A DNA stretch of 64,000 bases from positions 62,001 to 126,000 of the forward strand of contig NZ_CABVHJ010000009.1 of assembly GCF_902497745.1 (NCBI RefSeq), in the 5' to 3' direction. The position numbers were made by a program, and so were the translations under genes. Below, piece by piece: positions 46,451-58,400 of this stretch. Positions within the stretch are counted from its first letter, which is position 1. Every line of letters begins with the position of its first letter. The notes below the pieces were generated by a model, which did not search any database, was not told where the DNA came from, and saw only the letters and a program-made list of their open reading frames with translations. The DNA comes from Pseudomonas fluorescens. Lineage in GTDB: Bacteria; Pseudomonadota; Gammaproteobacteria; Pseudomonadales; Pseudomonadaceae.

Positions 46451-49400
46451 TGGACAAGAGTGTTGCTTTGAGGGTTGCCAAGCGCTTTATCACTCTGCCG
46501 CTGGACAAACGTAAGCTGTACCTGGAAAAGATGCTCGAAGAGGGCGTCTCACCGGCCAATCTGCCGATTCCAGAGACGCGCAGCGGCTTTGCGGCGATCC
46601 CGCTGTCCTACGCCCAGGAGCGCCAGTTGTTCCTGTGGCAGATGGATCCGCACAGCAGCGCTTATCACATCCCCAGCGCCCTGCGTCTGAAGGGCCGTCT
46701 CGATGTCGCGGCACTGGAGCGCAGCTTCAATGCTTTGGTCGCGCGGCATGAAAGCTTGCGTACGACATTCGCCGAGCAGGGCGAAACGTTCTGTCAGGTG
46801 ATTCATCCGCAGATGCCGTTGCGCATCAGTGTCGAGCCGTTGCCGCAAGGTCTGGACGCCGAAGGTATCGTAGCCAGCATCAAGGCGTTCGTTGAAGCGC
46901 AAACCTCGCGTCCGTTCAATTTGCAGCAAGGGCCATTGCTGCGCGTGTCGCTGTTGAAAGTGGCGGAAGACGATCACGTGTTGGCGCTGATCCAGCACCA
47001 CATCATTTCCGATGGCTGGTCGATGCAAGTATTGGTCGGTGAGCTGATCCAGCATTACGCCGCCGACACCAGTGGTCAGTCGCTGACCCTGCCGGAACTG
47101 GAGGTGCAATACGCGGACTACGCGATCTGGCAGCGTCATTGGCTGGAGGCCGGTGAGCGTGAGCGTCAGTTGGCCTACTGGGTCAAGACCTTGGGCCGCG
47201 AGCAACCGGTGCTGGAGTTGCCAATCGATCAGCCGCGCCCGGCGGTGCAAAGTTTCCGTGGTGCGCGCCTCGATCTGCAATTGCCGCCGGCGCTGGGCGA
47301 TGCGCTCAAGCAACTGGCGCAGCGTGAAGGCGCGAGCCTGTTCATGGTCTTGCTGGCCTCGTTCCAGGCCTTGCTGCACCGCTACAGCGGTCAGTCGCAG
47401 ATTCGTGTCGGCGTGCCGACGGCCAACCGTAATCGGGTGGAAACCGAAAGCCTGATCGGCTTTTTCGTCAACACCCAGGTGCTCAGCGCCGAGGTTCACG
47501 GGCAACTGCCGTTCAATCAGTTGCTGGCCCAGGTCAAGCAGTCGGCGATGGCGGCTCAGGCGCATCAGGATCTGCCGTTCGAGCAACTGATCGAAGCGCT
47601 GCAACCGGAGCGCAGCCTCAGCCACAGCCCGTTGTTCCAGGTGATGTACAACCATCAGGCGGTCAACGATCAAACGCAACGTCAGAGCCAGATGCAGTTG
47701 CCGCAACTGAGCGTCGAGGACATTGTCTGGGAAGGCCGTACTGCGCAATTCGACCTGACGCTGGGCACGTACGAGTCCAGCGAAGGCGTGGCGGCAGAGC
47801 TGACGTACGCCACCGATCTGTTCAAAGCTGAAACCATCGAGCGTCTGGCGCGGCACTGGCAGAACCTGCTGCAAGGCATCGTTGCCGCGCCAACCCGGCG
47901 CATTGGCGAACTGCCCTTGCTGGAAGAACGCGAGCACAGCGTGCTGCTGCAAGACTGGTTCCGCGTCGCTGATCACACCGCGCTCGCCGAATGCGTGCAA
48001 CAGGCTTTTGCCTTGCAGGCGCAGCAAACTCCGGACGCCACCGCTCTGATCATCGGCGAAGACGTGCTGACTTATGGCGAGCTGGAGGCCCGCGCCAATC
48101 GACTCGCGCACAAGCTGATCGAAGAGGGCGTCGGCCCGGATCGACTGGTCGGGATCGCGGTCGAGCGCAGCGTGGAAATGATTGTCGGCCTGCTGGCGAT
48201 CCTCAAGGCCGGTGGCGCTTATGTGCCGCTGGACCCGGCGTACCCGGAAGATCGTCTGGCCTACATGATCGAGGACAGCGGTCTGCAATTGCTGCTGACC
48301 CAGGCGCACCTGCAGACGCAATTGCCGATCCCGGCGGGCGTGCAAACGCTGCTGCTGGATCAGCCGCAAGACTGGCTGGCGGCTTATCCACTGACCGCGC
48401 CGAACGTTGCCGTCAATGGCGAGCATCTGGCCTACACGATCTACACCTCCGGCTCCACCGGTAAACCGAAAGGCGTGATGGTGCGCCATGCGGCGTTGAG
48501 CAACTTTGTCGCGAGCATGATCAAACAGCCGGGTATCGCGGCGTCCGATCGCATGCTGTCGCTGACCACGTTCTCGTTCGATATTTTCGGTCTGGAAATC
48601 TACGGGCCGCTGCTGGCCGGTGCCTGTGTGGTGCTGACCGGCAAGGATGTGCACCAGGACCCGCAAGCGGTACTGGAGCTGATCGAGCGTCACGCCGTGA
48701 GCCTTTTGCAAGCCACGCCTTCCACCTGGCGCATGCTGCTCGACAACGAGCATGCGGCGCTTCTCAATGGCCGCACGTTCCTGTGTGGCGGTGAAGCGCT
48801 GCCGCAGGAACTGGCCAAACGCATGCTGGCGCTGACGCCGAGCGTGTGGAACCTCTATGGCCCGACCGAAACCACCATCTGGTCGGCGCAGCATGCACTC
48901 AGTGCGGACAACAGCCGTCCGTTCCTCGGCACGCCGATCGATAACACGGCGTTGTACATTCTCGGCAGCGACCTTGAACTCAATCCGCTCGGCGCGCCGG
49001 GTGAATTGCTGATTGGTGGCGAGGGCCTGGCGCGCGGTTACTTCCAGCGTCCGAGCCTGACCGCCGAACGTTTTGTACCGGATCCGTTCTCGAAAAATGG
49101 CGCACGTCTGTACCGCACCGGCGACCTGAACCGCTATCGCGCCGAGGGCGTGATCGAGTACATCGGCCGTATCGACCATCAGGTGAAAATTCGCGGTTTC
49201 CGCATCGAGCTTGGCGAGATTGAAGCGCGTTTGCTCGCACTGGACAGCGTGCGCGAAACCGTTGTGGTCGCGCAGGACGGCCCGACCGGCCCGCAACTGG
49301 TGGGCTACGTTGTGCCATCCGCCAGCGATGTCCCGCAAGCCGATTTGCGTGCTGCACTCAAGGCCAGCCTCAAGGCCGAGTTGCCGGAGTACATGGTGCC

Positions 49401-52400
49401 CGCGCACTTGCTGTTCCTTGCGCAATTGCCGCTGACCCCCAACGGCAAAGTCGACCGCAAAGCCTTGCCCGCCCCGGACGCCAGCCAGTTGCAGTCGACC
49501 TATGTCGCCCCGCAAACCGCTACCCAGCACACGGTTGCCGAGATCTGGCAAGCGGTGCTCAAACTTGAGCAGGTTGGCCTGAGCGACAACTTCTTCGAAC
49601 TGGGTGGTCATTCGTTGCTGGTCACGCAAGTGGTCTCGCGGGTGCGTCAGGCTCTCAACGTACAAGTGCCGCTGCGCACCTTGTTCGAACACAGCACGCT
49701 GATCGATTTCGTTGCGGCACTGGGCGTCGAGCAGGCGCAGCAGCAACCGCCGATTGTCGCGTTGCCACGCCTGCAACCGCTGGCGCTTTCGTATGCGCAG
49801 GAACGCCAATGGTTTCTCTGGCAACTGGAACCGACCAGCACCGCCTATCACGTCCCGGCCGCGCTGCGTCTGCGCGGCGAGCTGGATTTGCCGGCGTTGC
49901 AACGCAGCTTCGATGGCTTGATCGCGCGTCATGAATCCCTGCGCACCTGCTTCGTTGAAGAACAGGGCCAGACACTGCAAGTGATTCAGGCCGAGGCGAC
50001 GCTGGATCTGCAGGTGCAGGATATCGGCAATGTCGATGAGTCTGCATTGCAGGCGCTGGTGGCTGAAGAAACCCTGCACCTGTTCAACCTGCAGCAGGGC
50101 CCGTTGCTGCGGGTCAAACTGTTGCGCCTGGCCGCTGATGACCATGCGCTGATCATCACCTTGCACCACATCGTTGCCGATGGCTGGTCGATGAGCATCA
50201 TGGTCGACGAACTGGTCGCCCTGTATGCCGCGCATAGCCAGGGTCGGGCGGCGGCGTTGCCCGCGCTGCCGGTGCAATATGCCGATTACGCGGTGTGGCA
50301 GCGGCAGTGGATGGACGCCGGCGAGCGTGAGCGGCAATTGAATTACTGGACGGCGCAGTTGGGTGACGGCGACCAGCCGCTGCTGGAACTGCCGACGGAC
50401 CGTCCGCGTCCGGCCGAGCAAAGCTATCGCGGCGCCCGTCAGGACATTGCGTTGAGCGCTGAACTGGCGGCAGGCCTCAAAGAACTGGCGCAGCGTGAAA
50501 ACGTCACCTTGTTTGCGTTGTTGCTGGCGTCGTTCCAGACCGTTTTGCACCGTTACAGCGGTCAGGCTGACATCCGCGTCGGCGTGCCCGTGGCCAACCG
50601 CAACCGCGTCGAGACCGAAGGCCTGATCGGCTTCTTCGTCAACACGCAGGTGCTCAAGGCCGAATTCGACAGCCAACAGACGTTCCGCAGCCTGTTGCAG
50701 CAAGTGAAAAACACTGTGCTCGGCGCCCAGGCTCACCAGGATCTGCCGTTCGAGCAATTGGTCGATGCACTGCAACCGGAGCGCAGCCTGAGCCACAGCC
50801 CGTTGTTCCAGGTGTTGCACAACCATCAGAGCCAGACTCGCCAGGCGCAGGGCGCGACACGTCTGCCGAATATCGCCATCGAAGGCTTGAGCTGGGTCTC
50901 GCACACCGCGCAGTTCGATCTGACGCTGGACACCTTTGAGTCGGCCGATAATGTCTGGGCCGAGCTGACTTACGCCACCGATCTGTTCGACGCCGAAACC
51001 ATGGCGCGTTTCGCCCGCCACTGGAGCAACCTGTTGCAAGCCGTCGTTGCTGATTGCGGGCAGCGTATTGCCGAACTGCCGTTGCAGGATCTGGCCGAGC
51101 GAGAAGCAACGTTGTTGCAGTGGAACCCGGCGGTGGTCGATTTCCACAGCGAACAATGCCTGCATCACTTGATCGAAGGGCAGGCGGCGCGAGCACCGCA
51201 AGCGATAGCCGTGACTTACGCCGAGCAATCGCTGAGCTACGGTGAACTCAACAGCCGCGCCAACCAACTGTCGCACAAGCTGATCGACAGCGGTGTCGGC
51301 CCGGACGTGCGCGTCGGTCTGGCGGTCGAGCGCAGCCTCGACATGCTGGTTGGCCTGTTGGCGATCCTCAAGGCCGGCGGCGCTTATGTGCCGCTGGACC
51401 CGAGCTACCCGGAAGAACGCCTGAGCTACATGATCGGCGACAGCGGCATTGGACTGTTGTTGACCCAAAGCCATTTGCTCGCGCGCCTGCCGATACCTGA
51501 TTCGGTGCGCAGCCTGATGCTCGATCAGGATCGCGAAGACCTCGAAGGCTACAGCGACAGCAATCCGTCTGTGAGCATGAGCGCCGACAACCTGGCCTAT
51601 GTGATCTACACCTCGGGTTCGACCGGTCAGCCCAAGGGCACGCTGCTCGCGCACCGCAATGTGCTGCGCCTGTTCGAAGCCACCGCTGCGTGGTTCGATT
51701 TCGGCGCACAGGATGTCTGGAGCCTGTTCCATTCGTACGCGTTCGACTTCTCCGTGTGGGAGATTTTTGGTGCGCTGCTATACGGCGGAAAACTGGTGGT
51801 GGTGCCTTACGAGGTCAGCCGCTCGCCGGAAGATTTCTTCGCCTTGCTCGGCCGCGAAGGCATCACTGTGCTCAATCAGACGCCGTCGGCGTTCAAGCAA
51901 TTGATGCAAGTGGCCTGCGCCCCGGAGCACTCGGCGCAGTCCCTGGCATTGCGGCATGTGGTGTTCGGCGGTGAGGCGCTGGAGGTGAAAAGCCTGCGGC
52001 CGTGGTTCGAGCGTTTCGGCGATCAAACGCCGCAACTGATCAACATGTACGGCATCACTGAAACCACCGTGCACGTGACCTACCGGCCAATCTCGTTGGC
52101 TGATTTGCAGCGTGACGCCAGCAGTCCGATCGGCGAGCCGATCCCGGATCTGTCGTGGTACTTGCTCGACGGCGACCTGAACCCGGTGGCCAAGGGTTGC
52201 ATCGGTGAGCTGTACGTCGGTCGCGCCGGTCTGGCGCGCGGCTATCTGAATCGTGCCGATCTGACGTCGTTGCGCTTCATTCCCGATCCGTTCGCCACTG
52301 ATGGCGGTCGCCTGTACCGCACCGGTGACCTGGCGCGCTACCGCGCCGATGGTGTGATCGAGTACATCGGGCGGATCGACCATCAGGTGAAGATTCGCGG

Positions 52401-55400
52401 CTTCCGTATCGAGTTGGGCGAGATTGAAGCGCAATTGCTCGAACAAGCCGCCGTGCGTCAGGCCGTGGTGCTGGCGCAACCGGGCCTGAGCGGTCAGCAA
52501 TTGGTTGCGTATCTGGTGCCGAGCGATGCGGGGTTACTCGAGGCGAGCCCTGCTGAACAGGCGCAGTGGCGCGACAGCGTGCGTGCCGAGCTCAAGGAAA
52601 ACCTGCCGGATCACATGATCCCGGCGCACCTGTTGTTGCTGGCGCAATTGCCATTGACCGCCAACGGTAAACTCAACCGCAGCGCCTTGCCGTCCCCGGA
52701 TGGCAGTCAGGCGCAGCAGGCTTATCAGGCGCCGCAAAGCGAACTGGAACAACGCCTGGCCGCGATCTGGCAAGAGGTGTTGAAGCTGCCGCAAGTGGGG
52801 CTCAACGATAACTTCTTCGAACTGGGCGGCGACTCGATCATCTCGATTCAGGTGGTCAGCCGTGCGCGTCAGGCCGGGATTCGCCTGAACCCCAAGGATC
52901 TGTTCCAGCACCAGACCGTGCAGCGTCTGGCACTGGTCGCGCAGTGGGGCGACGATGAGTCGCGCATCGATCAACACGCCGTGACCGGGCCGGCGCTGTT
53001 GCTGCCGATTCAACAGCAGTTCTTTGCAGACGAAATCCCTGAGCGTCACCACTGGAACCAGTCGGTGCTGCTGACGCCGCGTCAGCCGCTGCATGCGGAC
53101 AAAGTCGAACAAGTGCTGCGTGCGCTGGTCGCTCATCACGACGCCTTGCGCTTGAGCTTCATTCAGCACAACGGTGTATGGCAAGCCGAGCACCGCGCGG
53201 TTGAAGATCAATCGCAAAGCCTGCTGTGGCAGGAAGACGTCGTCGATGCCGCCGGCCTTGAAGCCCTGGGCAACCGCGCCCAGCGCAGCCTCGATCTGCA
53301 AAACGGACCGTTGCTGCGTGCGACTGTGGCGAATCTGGCCGATGGCACGCAACGTTTGCAGTTGGTGATTCATCACCTGGTGGTGGATGGTGTGTCGTGG
53401 CGGATTCTGCTGGAAGACCTGCAAAACGCTTATCAGCAATTGCTCGATGGTCAGCCACTGAAGCTGCCGTCGAAAACCAGTGCCTTCAAGGACTGGAGCG
53501 AGCACCTGCAGCGCTACGCCAACAGCGCGGCATTGCAGCAAGAACTGGCTTACTGGCAGGCCTGCCTGAGTGATGTCAGCACCGATCTGCCGTGCAAGCG
53601 TGTCGACGCCGGCCAGCAAAATCGACTGGCACATACCGTGCAGACCCGTCTCGGCACCGAATTGACCCGCCAATTGCTGCAAGAAGCCCCGGCGGCCTAT
53701 CGCACCCAGGTCAACGACTTGCTGCTGACTGCGTTGGCACGGGTCATTGGCCGTTGGAGCGGGCAGGCGTCGACGCTGATCCAGCTCGAAGGCCATGGTC
53801 GTGAAGAGCTGTTCGACGGGGTCGACCTGACCCGTACCGTCGGCTGGTTCACCAGCCTGTTTCCGGTGCGCCTGACACCGGCCGCGACGGCGCAGGATTC
53901 GATCAAACAGATCAAGGAACAACTGCGCTCGATCCCCGACAAAGGCATTGGCTTCGGTGCACTGCGTCACCTCGGCGATGCTCAGGCGCAAGCCAGTCTG
54001 CGTGCCTTGCCGAGCCCGCGCATCACCTTCAACTACCTCGGCCAGTTCGACGGCAGTTTCGCTAGCGATGACGGTGCGCTGTTTGTGCCTTCGCCGGACA
54101 ACGCCGGCCTCGATCAGAGCGAAGAGGCGCCGCTGGGCAATTGGCTGACCCTCAACGGTCAGGTGTATGGCGGGGAGTTGCGCGTGGGCTGGACGTTCAG
54201 CACCGAGCGTTTCGACAGCGCGGTGATCGAAGCATTGGCCGAGGAGTACGCCGCAGAGTTGGCCGTGTTGATTCGCCATTGCCTGACGCCGGGTGTCGAG
54301 GGGCTGACGCCGTCGGACTTCCCGTTGGCCGGCCTGAGTCAGGTACAGCTCGATGGCTTGCCGGTCGTGCCGCGCCAGGTCGAGGACATTTATCCGTTGT
54401 CGCCGATGCAGCAGGGCATGCTGTTCCACACCCTGTACGAGCAACAGTCGGGCGATTACATCAATCAGATGTGCGTGGCGGTTGATGGCCTGCAGGTCGA
54501 GCGTTTCCGCGACGCCTGGCAAGCCGCGATGGACAGCCATGACGTGCTGCGCAGCGGTTTCGTCTGGGAGGGTGGTCTGCAACGGCCGCTGCAAGTCGTG
54601 CACAAAGGCTTGCAGGTGCCGTTCAGCGTGCTTGACTGGCGTGATCGCAGCGATCTCCCTCAGGCGCTGCGTGAACTGGAACGTGCGCAACGTCTGCAAG
54701 GTTTCGATCTGCACGCCGCGCCACTGCTGAGGTTGGTGGTGGTGCAGGTCGCGGCTGAGCGCTATCACCTGATTTACACGTCGCACCACATTCTGATGGA
54801 TGGCTGGAGCAACTCGCAGTTGCTTGGCGAAGTTCTGCAGCGCTATCACGGCCAGGCGCCAGTGATGGGGGCGGGTCGCTACCGCGACTACATCGAGTGG
54901 CTGGCGCAACAGGATGCACAGGTCACCGAACACTTCTGGAAGGGCCAACTGGCCGACTTCGAAGCACCGACGTATCTGGCCGATGCCGTGCCGCACGTTG
55001 CTGACGCGACAGGCGCCGGTCAGGGTGAGTACCTGCTGACGCTGGACAGCGCTGTGACGGCGGAGCTCAACCGCTTTGCCCGTGCGCAAAAAGTCACGGT
55101 CAACACGCTGGTACAAGCCGCGTGGTTGCTGCTGTTGCAACGCTACACCGGGCAGGACACCGTCGCGTTCGGTGCCACGGTTTCCGGGCGACCGGCGCAG
55201 TTGAGCGGTGTCGAAGGGCAGATCGGTCTGTTCATCAATACGCTGCCGATCATCGCCAGCCCGCGTGCCGAACAGCCACTGGCGCAATGGTTGCAACAGG
55301 TGCAGGCACAGAATCTGTTGCTGCGCGAGCAGGAGCACACACCGCTGTTCGACATCCAGCGTTGGGCGGGGCAGAGCGGTGAGGCGTTGTTCGACAACAT

Positions 55401-58400
55401 TCTGGTGTTCGAGAACTACCCGATTGCCGAGGCCTTGCAGCAAGCCGAATCGGCGGATCTGCGCTTTGGCGAAGTTGATCGTTATGAGCAGACCAACTAT
55501 GCATTGACGTTGATGGTCAATCTGGATCAGCAACTGAGCGTGCATTTCAGCTATCAGCACGCCAGTTTTGCTGCCGACACCGTGGTCAATCTGGCGACGC
55601 AGTTGCAACAGCTCTTGAGCGGCATGAGCGCCAATGCCGAAAGGTGTCTGGGCGACTGGAACATGCTGGGTGCGGCTGACGAGCAACACATGCTGCGTGA
55701 CTGGAACCCGGCCGTGGCCGACTTCCCGAGCGAAGCGTGCCTGCATCAACTGATCGAAGCGCAAGCCGAGCGCGCCCCGCAAGCGATTGCCGTGACTTGT
55801 GCCGGGCAGACCCTGAGCTACGGCGAGCTCAACCGTCGCGCCAACCAAATGGCTCACCAGTTGATTGCCAATGGCGTCGGGCCGGACGTGCGCGTCGGGC
55901 TGGCGGTGGAGCGCAACCTGGACATGCTCGTCGGGTTGCTGGCCATTCTCAAGGCCGGCGGCGCGTATGTGCCGCTGGATCCGACCTACCCGGAAGATCG
56001 CCTGGCCTACATGATCGCTGACAGCGGCATTGGCCTGCTGCTGACCCAGCGTCATCTGCTTGGCCGCTTGCCGGTGCCGGACTCGGTGCACTGCCTGATG
56101 CTCGATCAGGACCCAGCGCGTCTTCAAGGCTATAGCGAGCGTAATCCACAGGTACGCATGAGCCCGGATAACCTCGCGTATGTGATTTACACCTCGGGTT
56201 CGACCGGTCAGCCCAAAGGCACGTTGCTGGCTCATCACAACGTATTGCGTCTGTTCAAAGCCACCGATGCGTGGTTCGATTTCGGCGCGCAGGATGTCTG
56301 GAGCCTGTTCCATTCCTACGCGTTCGACTTCTCGGTATGGGAAATCTTCGGTGCGTTGCTGTACGGCGGCAAACTGGTGGTGGTGCCTTACGACGTCAGC
56401 CGCTCGCCGGAAGATTTCTTCACCTTGCTGAGCCGTGAAGGCGTCACCGTGCTCAACCAGACGCCGTCGGCGTTCAAGCAACTGATGGCGGTGGCGTGCG
56501 CGCCGGAACAGGCGGCGCAGACTCTGTCGTTGCGTTACGTGGTGTTCGGTGGCGAGGCGCTGGAGGTCAGAAGCCTGCGCCCATGGTTCGAGCGTTTTGG
56601 CGACCAGGCGCCGCAATTGATCAATATGTACGGCATCACCGAAACCACGGTGCATGTGACCTACCGGCCGATCTCGCAGGCTGATTTGCAACGTGACGCC
56701 AGCAGCCCGATCGGCGAGCCGATTCCGGATCTGTCGTGGTACTTGCTCGATGGCGATCTGAACCCGGTCGCCAAGGGCTGCACCGGTGAGTTGTATGTCG
56801 GTCGCGCCGGGCTGGCGCGGGGCTATCTGAACCGTCCTGACCTGACCACGTTGCGCTTTATTCCCGATCCGTTCGCCGCTGATGGCGGTCGTCTGTACCG
56901 CACCGGAGACCTGGCGCGTTATCGCACCGATGGTGTCATCGAATACGTCGGGCGGATCGACCACCAAGTGAAGATTCGCGGCTTCCGTATCGAGCTCGGC
57001 GAGATCGAAGCGCAACTGCTCGAGCAAACTGCCGTGCGCCAGGTTGTCGTGCTGGCGCAGCCGGGCCCGAGCGGTCAGCAACTGGTCGCCTGGCTGGTCC
57101 CGGACGATGCCGCATTGCTCGACGCCAGCCCGGCCGAACAAGCCCTGTGGCGTGACCGCGTACGGACAGAACTCAAGGAAAACCTGCCCGATCACATGAT
57201 TCCGGCGCACCTGTTGATGCTGGCGCAACTGCCGTTGACTGCGAATGGAAAACTCAACCGCAAGGCCTTGCCGAGCGTCGATGCCTTTGTCTCTTCGGGA
57301 GACTTCGTGGCGCCGGTGGGTGAGCTGGAACAGCAGATCGCGGCGATCTGGCAGAACGTGCTGGAACTCGATCAGGTGGGTCGCGAGGATCATTTCTTCG
57401 AGTTGGGCGGGCACTCGCTGCTGGCCACGCAGGCGGTCTCCCGTTTGCGCCAGCTGACCACGGGGACGTTGAGTCTGCGCGATCTGTTCAACTATCCGCG
57501 CCTCAAGGATCTGGCGACATGGATGGCCCGGGAGCAGTCGCCGATCATCGACGGTTCGGCCAGCCACGCGTTGCCGTTGAAGGCCTGGGGCAGCAAATCG
57601 ACAGCGCCGCTGTCGCTGGTGCAACGGCGTTTGTGGGTGGCCGAGCAATTGTCCGGCGGCAGTTCGGCCTACGGCATGCCCCTGGCCCTGCGCTTGCGTG
57701 GCGAATTGTCGGTCGAGCGTTTCATCAGCAGTTTTGCCGAAGTGGTGCGCCGTCATGAGGTGTTGCGAACGGCCTACTCGCAGGATGACGAAGGTGATCC
57801 GATTGCGCTGATTGCCGAGACGGTCGATGTCGACTTCCCGTTGCTCGATTTGTCCGGTCTGTCGCGCAGTACCCAGGAAGAACAGGTCGCGCAGGCAGCG
57901 CTGGATAACGCGCGAACGCCGATCGATCTGGAGCAGGCGCCATTGTGGCGCGGGCGCATCCTGCATCTGTCACCGACCGAGCATGTGCTGCTGTTCTCCA
58001 TGCATCACATCATTTCTGACGGTTGGTCGATGGGCGTATTGGTCAACGAACTGGTGCAGATCCATGAGTTGAGCAAGGCCGGTGACACCACGCCGTTGCC
58101 GGCGCTGGAAGTGCAATATTCCGACTTTGCCCTGTGGCAGCAGGAACTGGAACGCCAAGGGATTCTCGGCCAGCAGGCCGATTACTGGAGAGATGTACTC
58201 AGTGGCTACAGCGGGCAGCTCAACCTGCCGCTGGACACCCCGCGCGGGCCAGTGGCGTCGTACGACGGTGATGCCGTGCAGTTCCATCTGCCGAAGGATT
58301 TGAGCCAGGCCTTGCGCAAGGTTGCCAGTGATGCGGGCGTGACCCTCTACAGCACGCTGCTGGCGTCTTTCCAGGTGTTGTTGCATCAAATCAGCGGCGG

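Noticed and set aside
46440..46460. Frameshift splitting one large NRPS into two genes
   Set aside because: The first protein ends after a complete carrier domain and the second starts with a proper N-terminal segment before its LCL C domain; the TGATG overlap is normal translational coupling.
38390..57966. Very long open frames (1700-2250 codons) on the strand opposite the NRPS genes
   Set aside because: They mirror the GC-rich, third-position-biased codons of the NRPS genes, contain no recognisable domains and have repeated motifs only because the modules repeat.
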